Source of the DNA: Roseburia sp.
Lineage (GTDB): Bacteria; Bacillota; Clostridia; Lachnospirales; Lachnospiraceae
Direction: 5' to 3'
Assembly: GCA_014804775.1 (NCBI GenBank)
Contig: JAAUZB010000032.1
Coordinates: 29,518 to 73,412, forward strand
DNA length: 43,895 nt
In this document: piece after piece, positions 25,094 to 34,789 of the stretch
How positions within the stretch are numbered: the stretch's first letter is position 1
Layout: every line of letters begins with the position of its first letter
Position numbers and translations under genes: made by a program
Notes under the pieces: generated by a model
Seen by the model: the letters and a program-made list of their open reading frames with translations, nothing else
Told to the model about the DNA's origin: nothing
The model's database searches: none

Positions 25094-25867
25094 CTATGCC
25101 CCCTTTATAATTATTTCAGAAAAGTCATTAAATGAAACACCAACCAACTTAAATAGACCAACTTTCGCTGCATCCATGGTCGAAATCAGTTCAACAGTTC
25201 CTTCTTCGTGCAATGTCCTAAGACCATTTGATACCGCTAAAGATAGCCCTTGATTAGTACATGATGCTGCAGCTTCAGGAACATTTTCTTTTAACCAAGT
25301 CACAAACTGTACTGCAGTCATTTTTGTTCCTGGTTCAACGGCCTCAAGAGCATCCCCTAACCTAACTTTCATATTCGGAATAAGCGTTTTATTGTACTGA
25401 TAAGCATGTCCCAAGAATCTCATCCAAAATCGCCATCCTAATACATCATTTTCGCTTATTGACTCTATACCGTTCTTGGCTGACATAGCTGCAAAATCAT
25501 CAAATCTGTTAATCTCTTGCGTCATATCAGAGTTTGCAATATACCATTCTGTAAGCCTAAAAAAGGTAGATTTCTTGTTGGCAAATATAATAGGACTTAT
25601 AGCCTTTCGAAATGCTGTTGCTGATTTAAACGAAGCATCTGGTATATTAATTAAATATTTATCTCCACTCTTCATAATCAATTTCAACTCTTCAGCTGCT
25701 TCTACAGATCGTCTTATTGCTTCTTCTTCAAATTTGCTATCCGGATCCAATTCTGATAATTTAAACAAATCTTGGCTTGAATAATTGCCTTGATTAACCA
25801 GTCTACAAATTGCCAATACTCTTTCAGGAGTAGGTCCTGGTCGCATATTATCATTTTCCTTAAACAT
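25094..25867 (-). CDS. DpdG-like protein, winged-helix-like N-terminus
   Basis: 257 residues. The first ~70 residues (RPGPTPERVLAICRLVNQG, then EEEAIRRSVEAAEELKLIMK) look like a winged-helix DNA-binding or protein-contact domain. The rest is helical, with WRFWMRFLGHAYQ near 145 and a second possible winged helix at the end (NGLRTLHEEGTVELIS). I identify it mainly by place and size: a ~260-residue protein between a large P-loop ATPase and a RecQ-like helicase matches DpdG in dpd clusters. No enzymatic motif seen. The start could also be the internal MRPGPTP. It lies 12 bases after the helicase gene. Confidence 0.65.
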   Translation of the reverse strand: MFKENDNMRPGPTPERVLAICRLVNQGNYSSQDLFKLSELDPDSKFEEEAIRRSVEAAEELKLIMKSGDKYLINIPDASFKSATAFRKAISPIIFANKKSTFFRLTEWYIANSDMTQEINRFDDFAAMSAKNGIESISENDVLGWRFWMRFLGHAYQYNKTLIPNMKVRLGDALEAVEPGTKMTAVQFVTWLKENVPEAAASCTNQGLSLAVSNGLRTLHEEGTVELISTMDAAKVGLFKLVGVSFNDFSEIIIKGA

Positions 25868-25879
25868 TCCTTTTCTCCT

Positions 25880-28375
25880 TTACAAGCTAGATAAATTGCA
25901 TGAACGACAATTTAAAAATTCGTTTAACGGTCTGTTTTTTGAAACTATTCTTGTATTTGGCTTACAACACCAAACCTTCTTATATTTCAAAAAATTTCCA
26001 TTTTCTGCTATTTCAAATATCTTATTGTTTATAGCTACGTCATCACTTAATAAAAACAATATTCCGTTACGTATCACCCATTCAATATCATTAGCAATAG
26101 TAATGAACTCACTATGCGTAAGTCCTAAGCATCCGCCAGTATTAAGCTCTGAATACTTATCTGGAATTACAACGCAACCCACGTTGAGCTTATTAGCCTT
26201 TTCAATGACAATTTTAATATCTACATTATTGTAATCATCAACTGGAATCATTAAATCATTCAGGCATCCAATATATCTTTTAAGTGCCACAGATGGTACT
26301 GATGGTTCTACATTAACAATAGATTTATCTCTGATGCATATGGCATCCTCTTTCACAGATGTACCTTCTGGATGAACTGGACACCCATTACAAATTGGCT
26401 GTGCATAAGGATATAAAGAAACAAAATGTTTTCCCCAACACTTTGCTTTCGGTCTGTGAATTAAGTCAGCCATCTTATGATAACCTGCCACACGCATATC
26501 GTATTCTTTTTGTCTATCCTCTGAGATCGCCTCTGTCAATTTTTCAGAATTTTTTATCAATTCTATATCGTTAATCTTAAAAGAAAATAAGTACGTTTTC
26601 TTTACTGCATCATATTTTGCCTCAACAATTTCTATATATCCCTGTCTATGAAGCAATAACAAAGTATTTGCATTCCAACACATATTTCTCATGCCAGCAT
26701 GCACTGCTTCTTCAGCTGTAAATGACTTTGGAACTGTATTCAAGTCAGCTATGACAATTTCACCATCTATAATTGTCTTATCATCCGATAATAAGCTATC
26801 CAATCGAATGATAATATTTTCGGGCTTTAATATGCTCTTATTAACAAGCCCAAACGCTACAGATAAATCATTTCTGCCATCATCTCTACTCATAAAATAT
26901 GACATAACACTCAATGATGGGAGTCCGTCTCTTCCTGCTCGTCCAACCTCCTGATAAAATCTGCTAAGATTTTCGGGAACACATGAATGGATGATCGTTC
27001 TTACATTGCTTTTATCTACTCCCATTCCAAATGCGGAAGTTGCAATCATTATATCGAACTCGTTATTTTTCCAGGCTTCAAGCAGGGCTTCTCTATCTCT
27101 TTCTCCAGTTTCTCCTGTATAGGAATGAACATTAGTGAAACCTAATTTATTCAATTTCTTACAATATCGATTAGCTATAGCAGGTTCAATCACATAAACA
27201 ATTAAAGGCTTAGGTAAGTACTTAATCATCTCTATTACATCGCTCTCACGGCCTTCATAATTATGATTTTCAGAAACAGCATATCTTGGTTCTTGCCTTA
27301 GAGCATCACATCTAAATTGAACATTTTTGCCTTTTGATCCAAATAGATCAAAAAGCACTTCAACCACATCATCTGACAGGGTTGCAGACAGCAGGTATGT
27401 TCTGATATATCGGCCTGATACCTTTTTCATTTCATTTAATACAACTGAAAAAATTTGGAAATCTGGTCTGAAATGAACCCCCCAATCAGGCACAATATGC
27501 GCTTCATCAATTACAACATTATGAAGGTATTGGTCTTCTGCTGCTTTTCTAAGTTCCTTATTAAATCTATCGCTCTTCAATATTGCTTCTGGGGATGTAA
27601 AAATCAATCTTGCCGTCTTATTTTTTATTCCAGAAATAATTGCATCATTATCAGAATCCGCCCGATAACACAACACTTTTCCCTTCGCACCTTCATCCGC
27701 CAAGGAGCTTAGTGCTTGCAAATACTGATCTTTTGCAAGCGAGACGGTAGGAACTACTACTAATGTTAGTTTCTGCTCAACAGCCGACAAAAGTTGTGTT
27801 ATTAAACTTTTACCCCCACCAGTAGGAAGTGAAATCATTAACGTATAATCATTCGGCAATTCGACTGCACTATGTACTGCAATTTTCTGTTCCAAAGATC
27901 TATATTTTTTAAATTTTGTAAATCGACATAAATATGCATCACCAGAAGATTCCTTACATGAGCCCAACTCTTCTGCTCCCAACCCATATACTTGCTGAAT
28001 AAAATGCTTATTACCCAACAATGTTTTTGGGCATTTGTCCGCTACGTCAATGGCTCCATCTTGCGCAACAACAACACCTAACTCATCTCCACACCTCTCT
28101 ACTGCATCCGTAATAAGTCTTGGAAGTTTAAATCGTCCCATAAACAATATAAAATCTCTAATAAAAATCAACAAATCTTTGGGGCTGATTTTACCCGAAT
28201 TATACTGCTTATATCTTTGAAAATAAGTTCTGCAAAGCGAAGCTTTTGCGTACTCTTTTACTAATCCGCTTTCCAATAACACTGGAAGCATTTTTTCAAT
28301 TTTCAAATCTGCAGTTGTTACACTTATTTCATCATTCAAATAACTATTAAATACTTCCATGTAATTCATACACAT
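25880..28375 (-). CDS. RecQ-like superfamily 2 DNA helicase, DpdF-like
   Basis: 831 residues. The helicase core covers about 160-500: motif I LPTGGGKS (183-190), motif II DEAH (290-293, VIDEAHIVPDWGVHFRPDF), motif III LLSATLS, motif V SAFGMGVDKSNVRTIIH and motif VI QEVGRAGRDG (475-484), all of RecQ type. A cysteine cluster CWGKHFVSLYPYAQPICNGC near 650 and CRSCNLSSL at the C-terminus may bind zinc. The N-terminal 150 residues are unfamiliar. By architecture and neighbours it is the best match for DpdF. It should unwind or translocate on DNA in the effector step. The ATG is one base from the previous stop, with AAGGCGG overlapping that gene's end. Confidence 0.8.
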   Translation of the reverse strand: MCMNYMEVFNSYLNDEISVTTADLKIEKMLPVLLESGLVKEYAKASLCRTYFQRYKQYNSGKISPKDLLIFIRDFILFMGRFKLPRLITDAVERCGDELGVVVAQDGAIDVADKCPKTLLGNKHFIQQVYGLGAEELGSCKESSGDAYLCRFTKFKKYRSLEQKIAVHSAVELPNDYTLMISLPTGGGKSLITQLLSAVEQKLTLVVVPTVSLAKDQYLQALSSLADEGAKGKVLCYRADSDNDAIISGIKNKTARLIFTSPEAILKSDRFNKELRKAAEDQYLHNVVIDEAHIVPDWGVHFRPDFQIFSVVLNEMKKVSGRYIRTYLLSATLSDDVVEVLFDLFGSKGKNVQFRCDALRQEPRYAVSENHNYEGRESDVIEMIKYLPKPLIVYVIEPAIANRYCKKLNKLGFTNVHSYTGETGERDREALLEAWKNNEFDIMIATSAFGMGVDKSNVRTIIHSCVPENLSRFYQEVGRAGRDGLPSLSVMSYFMSRDDGRNDLSVAFGLVNKSILKPENIIIRLDSLLSDDKTIIDGEIVIADLNTVPKSFTAEEAVHAGMRNMCWNANTLLLLHRQGYIEIVEAKYDAVKKTYLFSFKINDIELIKNSEKLTEAISEDRQKEYDMRVAGYHKMADLIHRPKAKCWGKHFVSLYPYAQPICNGCPVHPEGTSVKEDAICIRDKSIVNVEPSVPSVALKRYIGCLNDLMIPVDDYNNVDIKIVIEKANKLNVGCVVIPDKYSELNTGGCLGLTHSEFITIANDIEWVIRNGILFLLSDDVAINNKIFEIAENGNFLKYKKVWCCKPNTRIVSKNRPLNEFLNCRSCNLSSL

Positions 28376-31300
28376 TTACCGCCTTGTTAAGAACATTAAA
28401 CTGATTGAATCCAATGACAAAATCGGATTTGACAATGCATAATATACCGCTTCATACTTCCGCTTAATCTTTACTATCTTTTCCATATCTTTGCCTAGAT
28501 ATATGTACTCAGATTCATATCCGCTAACAATTCTGTCAATCTCTCGCCTCGCTAACTCTAAATCTGCAAGTTCCATAGCTTGTTTGCGGGCCTTATCTCT
28601 TGAAATTTTCGATACCTTAGCGAGTGTGGCTTCCCATTCATCTTTAGGGTATTTTTCCATAAATCTTTCGAGAGCCGAAATATGTCCCCTTTTTCCAGAT
28701 CTTTCTCCCATATGATCTGCATTAATTACATTTCGTTTATCAAATAAATAGTCTACCAGTTCATTATCTAAAACAGCATCACATTTTCCAAATGGAACAA
28801 AAACAAATATTTGCTTCATCGGTAAGTACATTCTAAACTGCGATAACAACTGAATAGAAATCTTATTCTCAATTAAATGGTTTATTTTGGGTTCAACATT
28901 ATATACACAAACAAACCCTGTATAATTAAATGGAGCCAACGCAGAGAATGCACAACATCTTCCTCTTCCACTATCAATCGCATTACCAATTATACTGTTA
29001 AAAACAGGATCTCCTGGTGCATAAAACAGTAGATCTTCTCGCTTTATAGCAGTAGAACGATTAAAGGTTCCTAGAATTCGTCCTTCCTTTCTCACTATGG
29101 CTGTATTTTCATACAGATTCCAATCAGGTGGAACAAAAAGCGACTGTATCGCGGCCCTTGCAGAGAACATTGAATCTGCAAACTGAACTATTTCATTTTT
29201 ATTTACAGTACTTTTCAAACCAGCCTGGTTCGCCCATCCCAACATTGACGATTGGAATAGATCGTTCTCTCCACCTCTGTAGGTCTGTAGCATCTGCTTT
29301 ACTGCAATAGAGAGTGGTCGATAAATAACACTGCCTGAATCATATAACTGTTCTTCTTCAACAGCATCTCGAGTATCCTCTGTCATATCTATAATGCCAT
29401 CAATTGCATTCTCAAGACCTGTATAGACATCGTCCTGCAAAGCTTCTTCAATTCTTTCATTAAGCTCCCCAGTTATAATTTCAAGTCCACTTAATGATCT
29501 TTCAAAAAGATTCAATCCCTCATTCCAAATCCTAAATAGCTGCTCCTCTATCGTATTCTCTGCAACCAAAACAAGCGAATTCACTTCTAAATGCTCTTCA
29601 TCCCTACCCAAACGATCTAATCGTCCAATTCTTTGCTCTATGGCATTAGCAGTCCAAGGCAGATCTAAATGTATTATCCAATCAGCATTTTGAAAATTAC
29701 GCCCCTCTCCTCCGGTAGCATCACATAGAATAACACGTACATTTTCATAATTTTGGAATTCATATACACTATCTTCCAACTCATCCTTAAGCATATTACT
29801 CATAAAACAAACACATGGTATATCACGCTTTTCAAGCATTTCCCCAAACTTCCATAACGTTTCTGGAAATTCAGAGAACACAACAACTTTTCCATTATTA
29901 TCATTGCTTACTGTAACTTCTTGCTCAATAAAATCTACCGTCTTTAATAGTCTCCCCTTAATATCATCAGGATTTTCATCCATGAAGTAATCAATTTGAG
30001 ATAATTCATCATCCGCTTGTGATATCCATAATTTTAGCAGTTCTTTTAGTTCTATATCATCCGCTTCAATATCTTCTAAAACATGGTCTAACGCCCAAGG
30101 TGAACTGAACATTCCTTGCAAAAGCTTAAAGATATCCTGCATGCTTATTTTTTCTTCTTGAATTGCAAATGAAACATATTCAAGAAGAGCAAAATACACA
30201 TTACGCTCACAATAATTATCATCTGCATTTTTCATGCTATAAAATATAGTCTCTAATCGTCGCTTTCCTAATGTTTCAGAAACATATTCTCTTCGGTTTC
30301 TAACAATATTTCTTTCTATTCTGTAATTCTCTGAAATATATGAAAGAGACTGTTCCATAGCAGATCTGCCTTGATTGTCATCTTCCAAATCTATTCCAGC
30401 TACAATCTCAGATAAGTTAGGATCTCCCAAATCATCTGCTAATTCTCTTAATTTCTCTAACGAATCCTCTTTGTATTCCTCATACTGATTCATATGAGAA
30501 ATCATGCCATTTACTCGTCTCTGTATTTTCTTCTGTTTAGATAGTATTGAAGAAAAGGTTGAAATTGACATCCTGCAATACTGTTCTGGTTGAAGTAATG
30601 ATAATAGCTTGAGATATTCTTCTTTTCGATTTTGGATAGGCGTAGCACTTAAAAACAAAGCATTCTCTGTTCTTTTGCTAAGCTGAAGAATCAAATCATA
30701 CTTAGCAGCCATACCCAGCAATCGATGAGTTTCATCAACTATAATTATATCCCAATTTAACGCAGTGGCTTCACAATACTCATCCAACTCCTCTAATGAT
30801 AAAATTACATGATTAGAATATACAGCTATCGCAAGATTCTGTGTCGCAGTTATCTCAAACTTGTACCTTAATTCATTTTCCCACTGCTGTGCCAATGCCC
30901 CTGGAACAATGTATAATACCCTCAAATCTTTCTTTTCAGAATTAAGAATCTTCACAATTGAACATGCCTCAATTGTTTTTCCAAGTCCTACCTCATCAGC
31001 AAGCATGTATCGAATAGGTCTCGACTCAAAGGCTCTGACTATTGTGCTAATCTGATGTGCCATTAAAAATGTACGGCATCCCACTAACTCCTTAAATCCG
31101 TATACTGTATTATTAACCATATGCATATTACTGCTAACTTGCAGTCTATTAGCGTACCAAGAAGGATTCTGGAATTCATATTGCATCATCTGCTTTATTG
31201 GCTGATAGTCTGCAGCAGAATATTCTATCTCTATCATATTTTCAAAAAATGAAGCTATCTTGCCCGAATCAAGCATCACAAAATATTCATAGAATGCGTC

Positions 31301-31588
31301 TACTTTCTTTTCAATTCGCCTAGAAAGTATCTTTCCTGGCCCCATCGATGTATTAACAGGCGCATCTTTAGCAGCACCGCAACGGTTTACTTTTTCAATC
31401 GGAAACTGGCCTTTTTCAAAAGCATGGGCATAAAAACGCTTGCTATTCTTTAAGTCATATAGCTTTACATTTACTTCGCCAGAAAGTTCATTTATGCTGG
31501 TTATTTTCCCCAATACAAAGCTTCTAGGAAAATAATTATCATTTTCCTCAAGAACTATAGGGCATCGTACATACTGTCCTACTTTCAC
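28376..31588 (-). CDS. SNF2/RapA-like helicase, DpdE-like
   Basis: 1070 residues. Motif I DEVGLGKT (198-205), motif II DETH (285-288, IIIVDETHRLLG), motif III FLSATPIQNRKEEYLKLL, motif V ATGGEGRNFQNADWIIHLDLP and motif VI EQRIGRLDRLGR belong to the SNF2/RapA group, which translocates on double-stranded DNA. An N-terminal beta-rich domain (YVRCPIVLEENDNYF..) and a long C-terminal region without known motifs complete the protein. Size and neighbours match DpdE; the SNF2-type subunit of archaeal Pbe would be the alternative. AGGAGG precedes the ATG. Together with the RecQ-like and UvrD-like proteins it makes three helicases from three families in one operon. Confidence 0.8.
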   Translation of the reverse strand: MKVGQYVRCPIVLEENDNYFPRSFVLGKITSINELSGEVNVKLYDLKNSKRFYAHAFEKGQFPIEKVNRCGAAKDAPVNTSMGPGKILSRRIEKKVDAFYEYFVMLDSGKIASFFENMIEIEYSAADYQPIKQMMQYEFQNPSWYANRLQVSSNMHMVNNTVYGFKELVGCRTFLMAHQISTIVRAFESRPIRYMLADEVGLGKTIEACSIVKILNSEKKDLRVLYIVPGALAQQWENELRYKFEITATQNLAIAVYSNHVILSLEELDEYCEATALNWDIIIVDETHRLLGMAAKYDLILQLSKRTENALFLSATPIQNRKEEYLKLLSLLQPEQYCRMSISTFSSILSKQKKIQRRVNGMISHMNQYEEYKEDSLEKLRELADDLGDPNLSEIVAGIDLEDDNQGRSAMEQSLSYISENYRIERNIVRNRREYVSETLGKRRLETIFYSMKNADDNYCERNVYFALLEYVSFAIQEEKISMQDIFKLLQGMFSSPWALDHVLEDIEADDIELKELLKLWISQADDELSQIDYFMDENPDDIKGRLLKTVDFIEQEVTVSNDNNGKVVVFSEFPETLWKFGEMLEKRDIPCVCFMSNMLKDELEDSVYEFQNYENVRVILCDATGGEGRNFQNADWIIHLDLPWTANAIEQRIGRLDRLGRDEEHLEVNSLVLVAENTIEEQLFRIWNEGLNLFERSLSGLEIITGELNERIEEALQDDVYTGLENAIDGIIDMTEDTRDAVEEEQLYDSGSVIYRPLSIAVKQMLQTYRGGENDLFQSSMLGWANQAGLKSTVNKNEIVQFADSMFSARAAIQSLFVPPDWNLYENTAIVRKEGRILGTFNRSTAIKREDLLFYAPGDPVFNSIIGNAIDSGRGRCCAFSALAPFNYTGFVCVYNVEPKINHLIENKISIQLLSQFRMYLPMKQIFVFVPFGKCDAVLDNELVDYLFDKRNVINADHMGERSGKRGHISALERFMEKYPKDEWEATLAKVSKISRDKARKQAMELADLELARREIDRIVSGYESEYIYLGKDMEKIVKIKRKYEAVYYALSNPILSLDSISLMFLTRR

Positions 31589-31604
31589 GTGCGCCTCCTA
31601 TTTT

Positions 31605-31934
31605 TTACATCAGAATGTAAATAATATTTAATCCAAGTTTATCCTCACTGGTAATGCCATCTATACCACCATCATGTGCCTTTTCGAAAACCTGGCTTGA
31701 CTTATCGTCGCACCCATACTCCATAGCTAAAAGCACATCAACAACTAGTTTTTCAAAAAAGCTCGGATGACAGACCTTCACTTGTTCCAACAACGTAAAC
31801 CTTAAATCAGTCAAATAGTGCTGATATGCCAAGACCATTTTTCCCTCAGGTAATTGCTCGTCTTCAATATCTAAAACATAATCAATCTTCTCTCTTGATA
31901 TCACTCCTTTGACTGAGCAAATGATTCCAAGCAA
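31605..31934 (-). pseudogene. Truncated Mrr-type restriction endonuclease fragment
   Basis: 109 residues. LEQVKVCHPSFFEKLVVDVLLAMEYG followed by KAHDGGIDGITSEDKLGLNIIYI is the first half of the Mrr_cat domain: the FE..V..LL..MGYG helix and the catalytic DGGIDG. Full-length Mrr continues IYIQAKRW, which supplies the catalytic Q-x-K; here the frame ends IYILM-stop. The N-terminal winged helix is also missing. The ORF overlaps the 3' end of the AddB-like gene by 34 bases and its true start may be internal. It is probably an inactive remnant left when the operon was assembled, although the clean placement between two genes with intact ribosome sites leaves room for a retained DNA-binding role. 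Confidence 0.7.
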
Positions 31935-34789
31935 AGATTTCTATTAGGGCAAAAAACACACCAACTACCAACTCGCTCCATATTTCCATCTGCTTCGTTC
32001 ATGTACGCTAGAGTACTCTGTGCTAACCTCTTGTCCTCTTCCTTAGGCGGAACCTTATGCATTGAATATATCTTCTTTCCTTCCTCAAAAGACGCCAACT
32101 CTTCAAATACCACATACATATGTTTTGAAGGTGCATCTTGCAAATCTTCTTTAAACCAGGCGTCACCAAATGTCTTTCTCAACTGCATATGTGATGCAAC
32201 AAGTGGACGTACATTTTTATTCTGATTTTCATCAAGAAACACTTTTGCTTTAATATAGTTTTCTACTCGCCTTTGAATATCTAATATTTCTGTTTCATTG
32301 AAAAACTTAAAGTATCTGCTCAATCTCATCGTTTCTTGAGATACATATTGGGCCAGTCTTTCTTCAGCCTGATTTTGCGTAATGTTCTGAGATGCTAACG
32401 TTCTCCATGTATTTTCAATCAAAATGTTCTCAAGGCATTTTGAAATCATAAACGAACCTGCAAAAATGGGTTGAGGATTTAATACATAATCTAAAAGATA
32501 CTTATATGGGCATAAGAACATTGCTGCCATTTGCTCCCTAACATATGGCATAGCTTCAACCTTCTTAGCCTTGATAACAGTAGACATACTATACTCGTCA
32601 AATTCTGACTTAGATGGACCATCTTGTTTCTCAAGGCCTATCAGTTTTAACATTTCATAGTAGTCAGTTGTATCTTCGCCGTATCTCTTTACAAAGCTTA
32701 TTTTTATATCACACTGGTTAAAATATAAGCCATAAAATAATGCATATCTTAAGAAATTGCTTCTTTCTCCCAATGCCGCATAGTACACCTGGAACTGCAA
32801 ATCTTTTGGATTATATGCTTTTTCAATAAACTGTTCTGATAGTGGCCATGGCAAAAGCTCATTAATCGACTTATTCATATCCTTATCAGACACACAAGCA
32901 AAATGATAAACTTTCTTTCGCCCATAAGTGTTCTGAGCTTTGCTATTTAAAACGTCACCATCAATCTGTTCAAAGTTCTTAACAAACCAATCTGAAAGCG
33001 GTTCTTCTTTTTGTTTTAGGAAAAAGTATAATCCGCTTCTTAAGTCGTCAAAAGTACCTTTATTATCCGATTCCATCATCTGAATTAGATCGAGTTTTGT
33101 CAAAAGATCGGTTATGAGTTTTTTCTCTTCTTCACTAGCTAAAGATGCTCGTCTCTCTCTAACAAATTCATTGAGTCGTTCAAAATGCTTCTTAAACTCA
33201 AATCGCTCATCAGGTTCTATACTTGAAAAAAGTCCCGTTGCAATACCATTTAATTCAGAAACAGCACTGCACAAATCATCTATTTCTTCTTTTGTAACTT
33301 TGTATGAATTATATATATTCAAAATTCGTAGCGAAAAAATAGCCGCCTGCGCATTTGATTCTGCTACCTGCACATAATTTGTTCTATATTCTTCAAATAG
33401 CTTCGTAAATTCTGTAAATGTTTCTACATTTGCAAATAATGGTTCCAAATTCATTAATGTTTTTAGTAAGCGTTCTGCGCTATACTTGGACATAATCCCA
33501 GAATTTAAACACTCTCTAAGTAACGCAAATTCAATGTCAATCTCTCCTCTTTCAACATTCCAAAGAGAATAAATCGCTGAAAAAAATTGACCAATCGGAT
33601 ATGCTAAAAAATGTCTGTTTCTCGAATACTCCGGATGGTAAACTTGCAGAAGCTCGTCTACATCCTTGTTTGCTGTATAGACAATTTCATCCATTCTTGC
33701 AAGAACAGCTGCAGTAGTTGCCTTCTTTTGCATAGGTTTTTCGTACAAAGGATCCTCTCCTTGCATAGTTCTTTCAGTTTCCATGAATTCGTCTGATATG
33801 TAGCCAGCAAATTCAGATACATTATCAAACTCTTGGACTTTTTGTGTATTATATAAAGAATAATTTGCTTTTATTCTTGCGTCAGTTCTAGACACTTTAT
33901 CCTCACACACCAACCCTATGTTACTTGCGATTGCATTTCCTATCTTCTGCAATTGACCTATAGGAATGTATGCTTTAACCTTTGTATCATGATGAATCGG
34001 TGCATCAAATTGTTGGTAGATATAACTCCATGATGAATAAATCTCTTTATATTCCGGCAAATAATTGAACATAAAGATAACTTCCACACCAAGCTTGTCC
34101 AAATGCTTTATAAACTTAAGTTGTAAAGGTGTAAACTGATGTATTCCATGAATCACAACATGCTTAGCATCCCACTGCTTTGTTGTTGCTATCATGCGAT
34201 CAATTAATTCTAAGTCCCTTTTTAAAAATTCATCATTTGGTTGTTCTCCGTGTAAGCGCTCCTTTTCATTCTTTTCCTGCTGAGCCTGCTGATTAAGCAA
34301 CACTTTAAGTTCGTCTCTTGAAGGCATTTTAGGCAATGAAAATGTTTTCTCTTTACCGAGCAATTTCAGCATATACACAAACATCCTATGTTCCATGTTA
34401 AGCTGTCTTGCATCGAGTACTGTTGGATCTATATCCAATTCAATAAATAATCGCAATGCATCTAACATTGAATCCTTATTATGCGAAAGAGCACTATAAT
34501 AATTAAAATCTAACCCATTCTTAACATTCCATGTTTTATAAACTTCTGTAAGTGCACTGTATTGCTGAATTCTAAGACCAATGCCATTTGCCCATTGCTT
34601 AAAAATTTTTTCATTCACAATATCATCCAATGGGCACATTAATGCACTGATGTCATCTCTCATAACACTAATCAAACCATTAACCAATGTTCTTGCAGCA
34701 CATAAATGAGGATAATTCTTTATCTCATCCCAAAAATCTGTCTCTGCTATTCTATATGGGTCTGCATATGTATAAATTTTATAAGCCAT
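31901..34789 (-). CDS. AddB-like protein with Fe-S cysteines, nuclease motif not seen
   Basis: 962 residues. The body resembles an inactivated UvrD-type helicase of the AddB/RexB kind: KHVVIHGIHQFTPLQLKFIKHLDKLGVEVIFMFNYLPEY near 215-255, in the position of motif II. The C-terminal part has AAMFLCPYKYLLDYVL, and the end carries WCVFCPNRNLC (CX2CX5C); these four cysteines match the Fe-S staple of AddB and Cas4-like PD-(D/E)XK nucleases. I cannot find the GxxDR..DYK residues a nuclease would need. It lies directly before the NERD-UvrD helicase gene in the operon order (stop-to-start gap zero), so the two probably form an AddAB-like heterodimer. Which DNA end or modification it acts on is unknown. 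Confidence 0.7.
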   Translation of the reverse strand: MAYKIYTYADPYRIAETDFWDEIKNYPHLCAARTLVNGLISVMRDDISALMCPLDDIVNEKIFKQWANGIGLRIQQYSALTEVYKTWNVKNGLDFNYYSALSHNKDSMLDALRLFIELDIDPTVLDARQLNMEHRMFVYMLKLLGKEKTFSLPKMPSRDELKVLLNQQAQQEKNEKERLHGEQPNDEFLKRDLELIDRMIATTKQWDAKHVVIHGIHQFTPLQLKFIKHLDKLGVEVIFMFNYLPEYKEIYSSWSYIYQQFDAPIHHDTKVKAYIPIGQLQKIGNAIASNIGLVCEDKVSRTDARIKANYSLYNTQKVQEFDNVSEFAGYISDEFMETERTMQGEDPLYEKPMQKKATTAAVLARMDEIVYTANKDVDELLQVYHPEYSRNRHFLAYPIGQFFSAIYSLWNVERGEIDIEFALLRECLNSGIMSKYSAERLLKTLMNLEPLFANVETFTEFTKLFEEYRTNYVQVAESNAQAAIFSLRILNIYNSYKVTKEEIDDLCSAVSELNGIATGLFSSIEPDERFEFKKHFERLNEFVRERRASLASEEEKKLITDLLTKLDLIQMMESDNKGTFDDLRSGLYFFLKQKEEPLSDWFVKNFEQIDGDVLNSKAQNTYGRKKVYHFACVSDKDMNKSINELLPWPLSEQFIEKAYNPKDLQFQVYYAALGERSNFLRYALFYGLYFNQCDIKISFVKRYGEDTTDYYEMLKLIGLEKQDGPSKSEFDEYSMSTVIKAKKVEAMPYVREQMAAMFLCPYKYLLDYVLNPQPIFAGSFMISKCLENILIENTWRTLASQNITQNQAEERLAQYVSQETMRLSRYFKFFNETEILDIQRRVENYIKAKVFLDENQNKNVRPLVASHMQLRKTFGDAWFKEDLQDAPSKHMYVVFEELASFEEGKKIYSMHKVPPKEEDKRLAQSTLAYMNEADGNMERVGSWCVFCPNRNLCLESFAQSKE

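Noticed and set aside
22175-25110. Plus-strand ORFs opposite the large ATPase
   Set aside because: They are short, without ribosome sites, and fully covered by the 1026-residue gene on the other strand.
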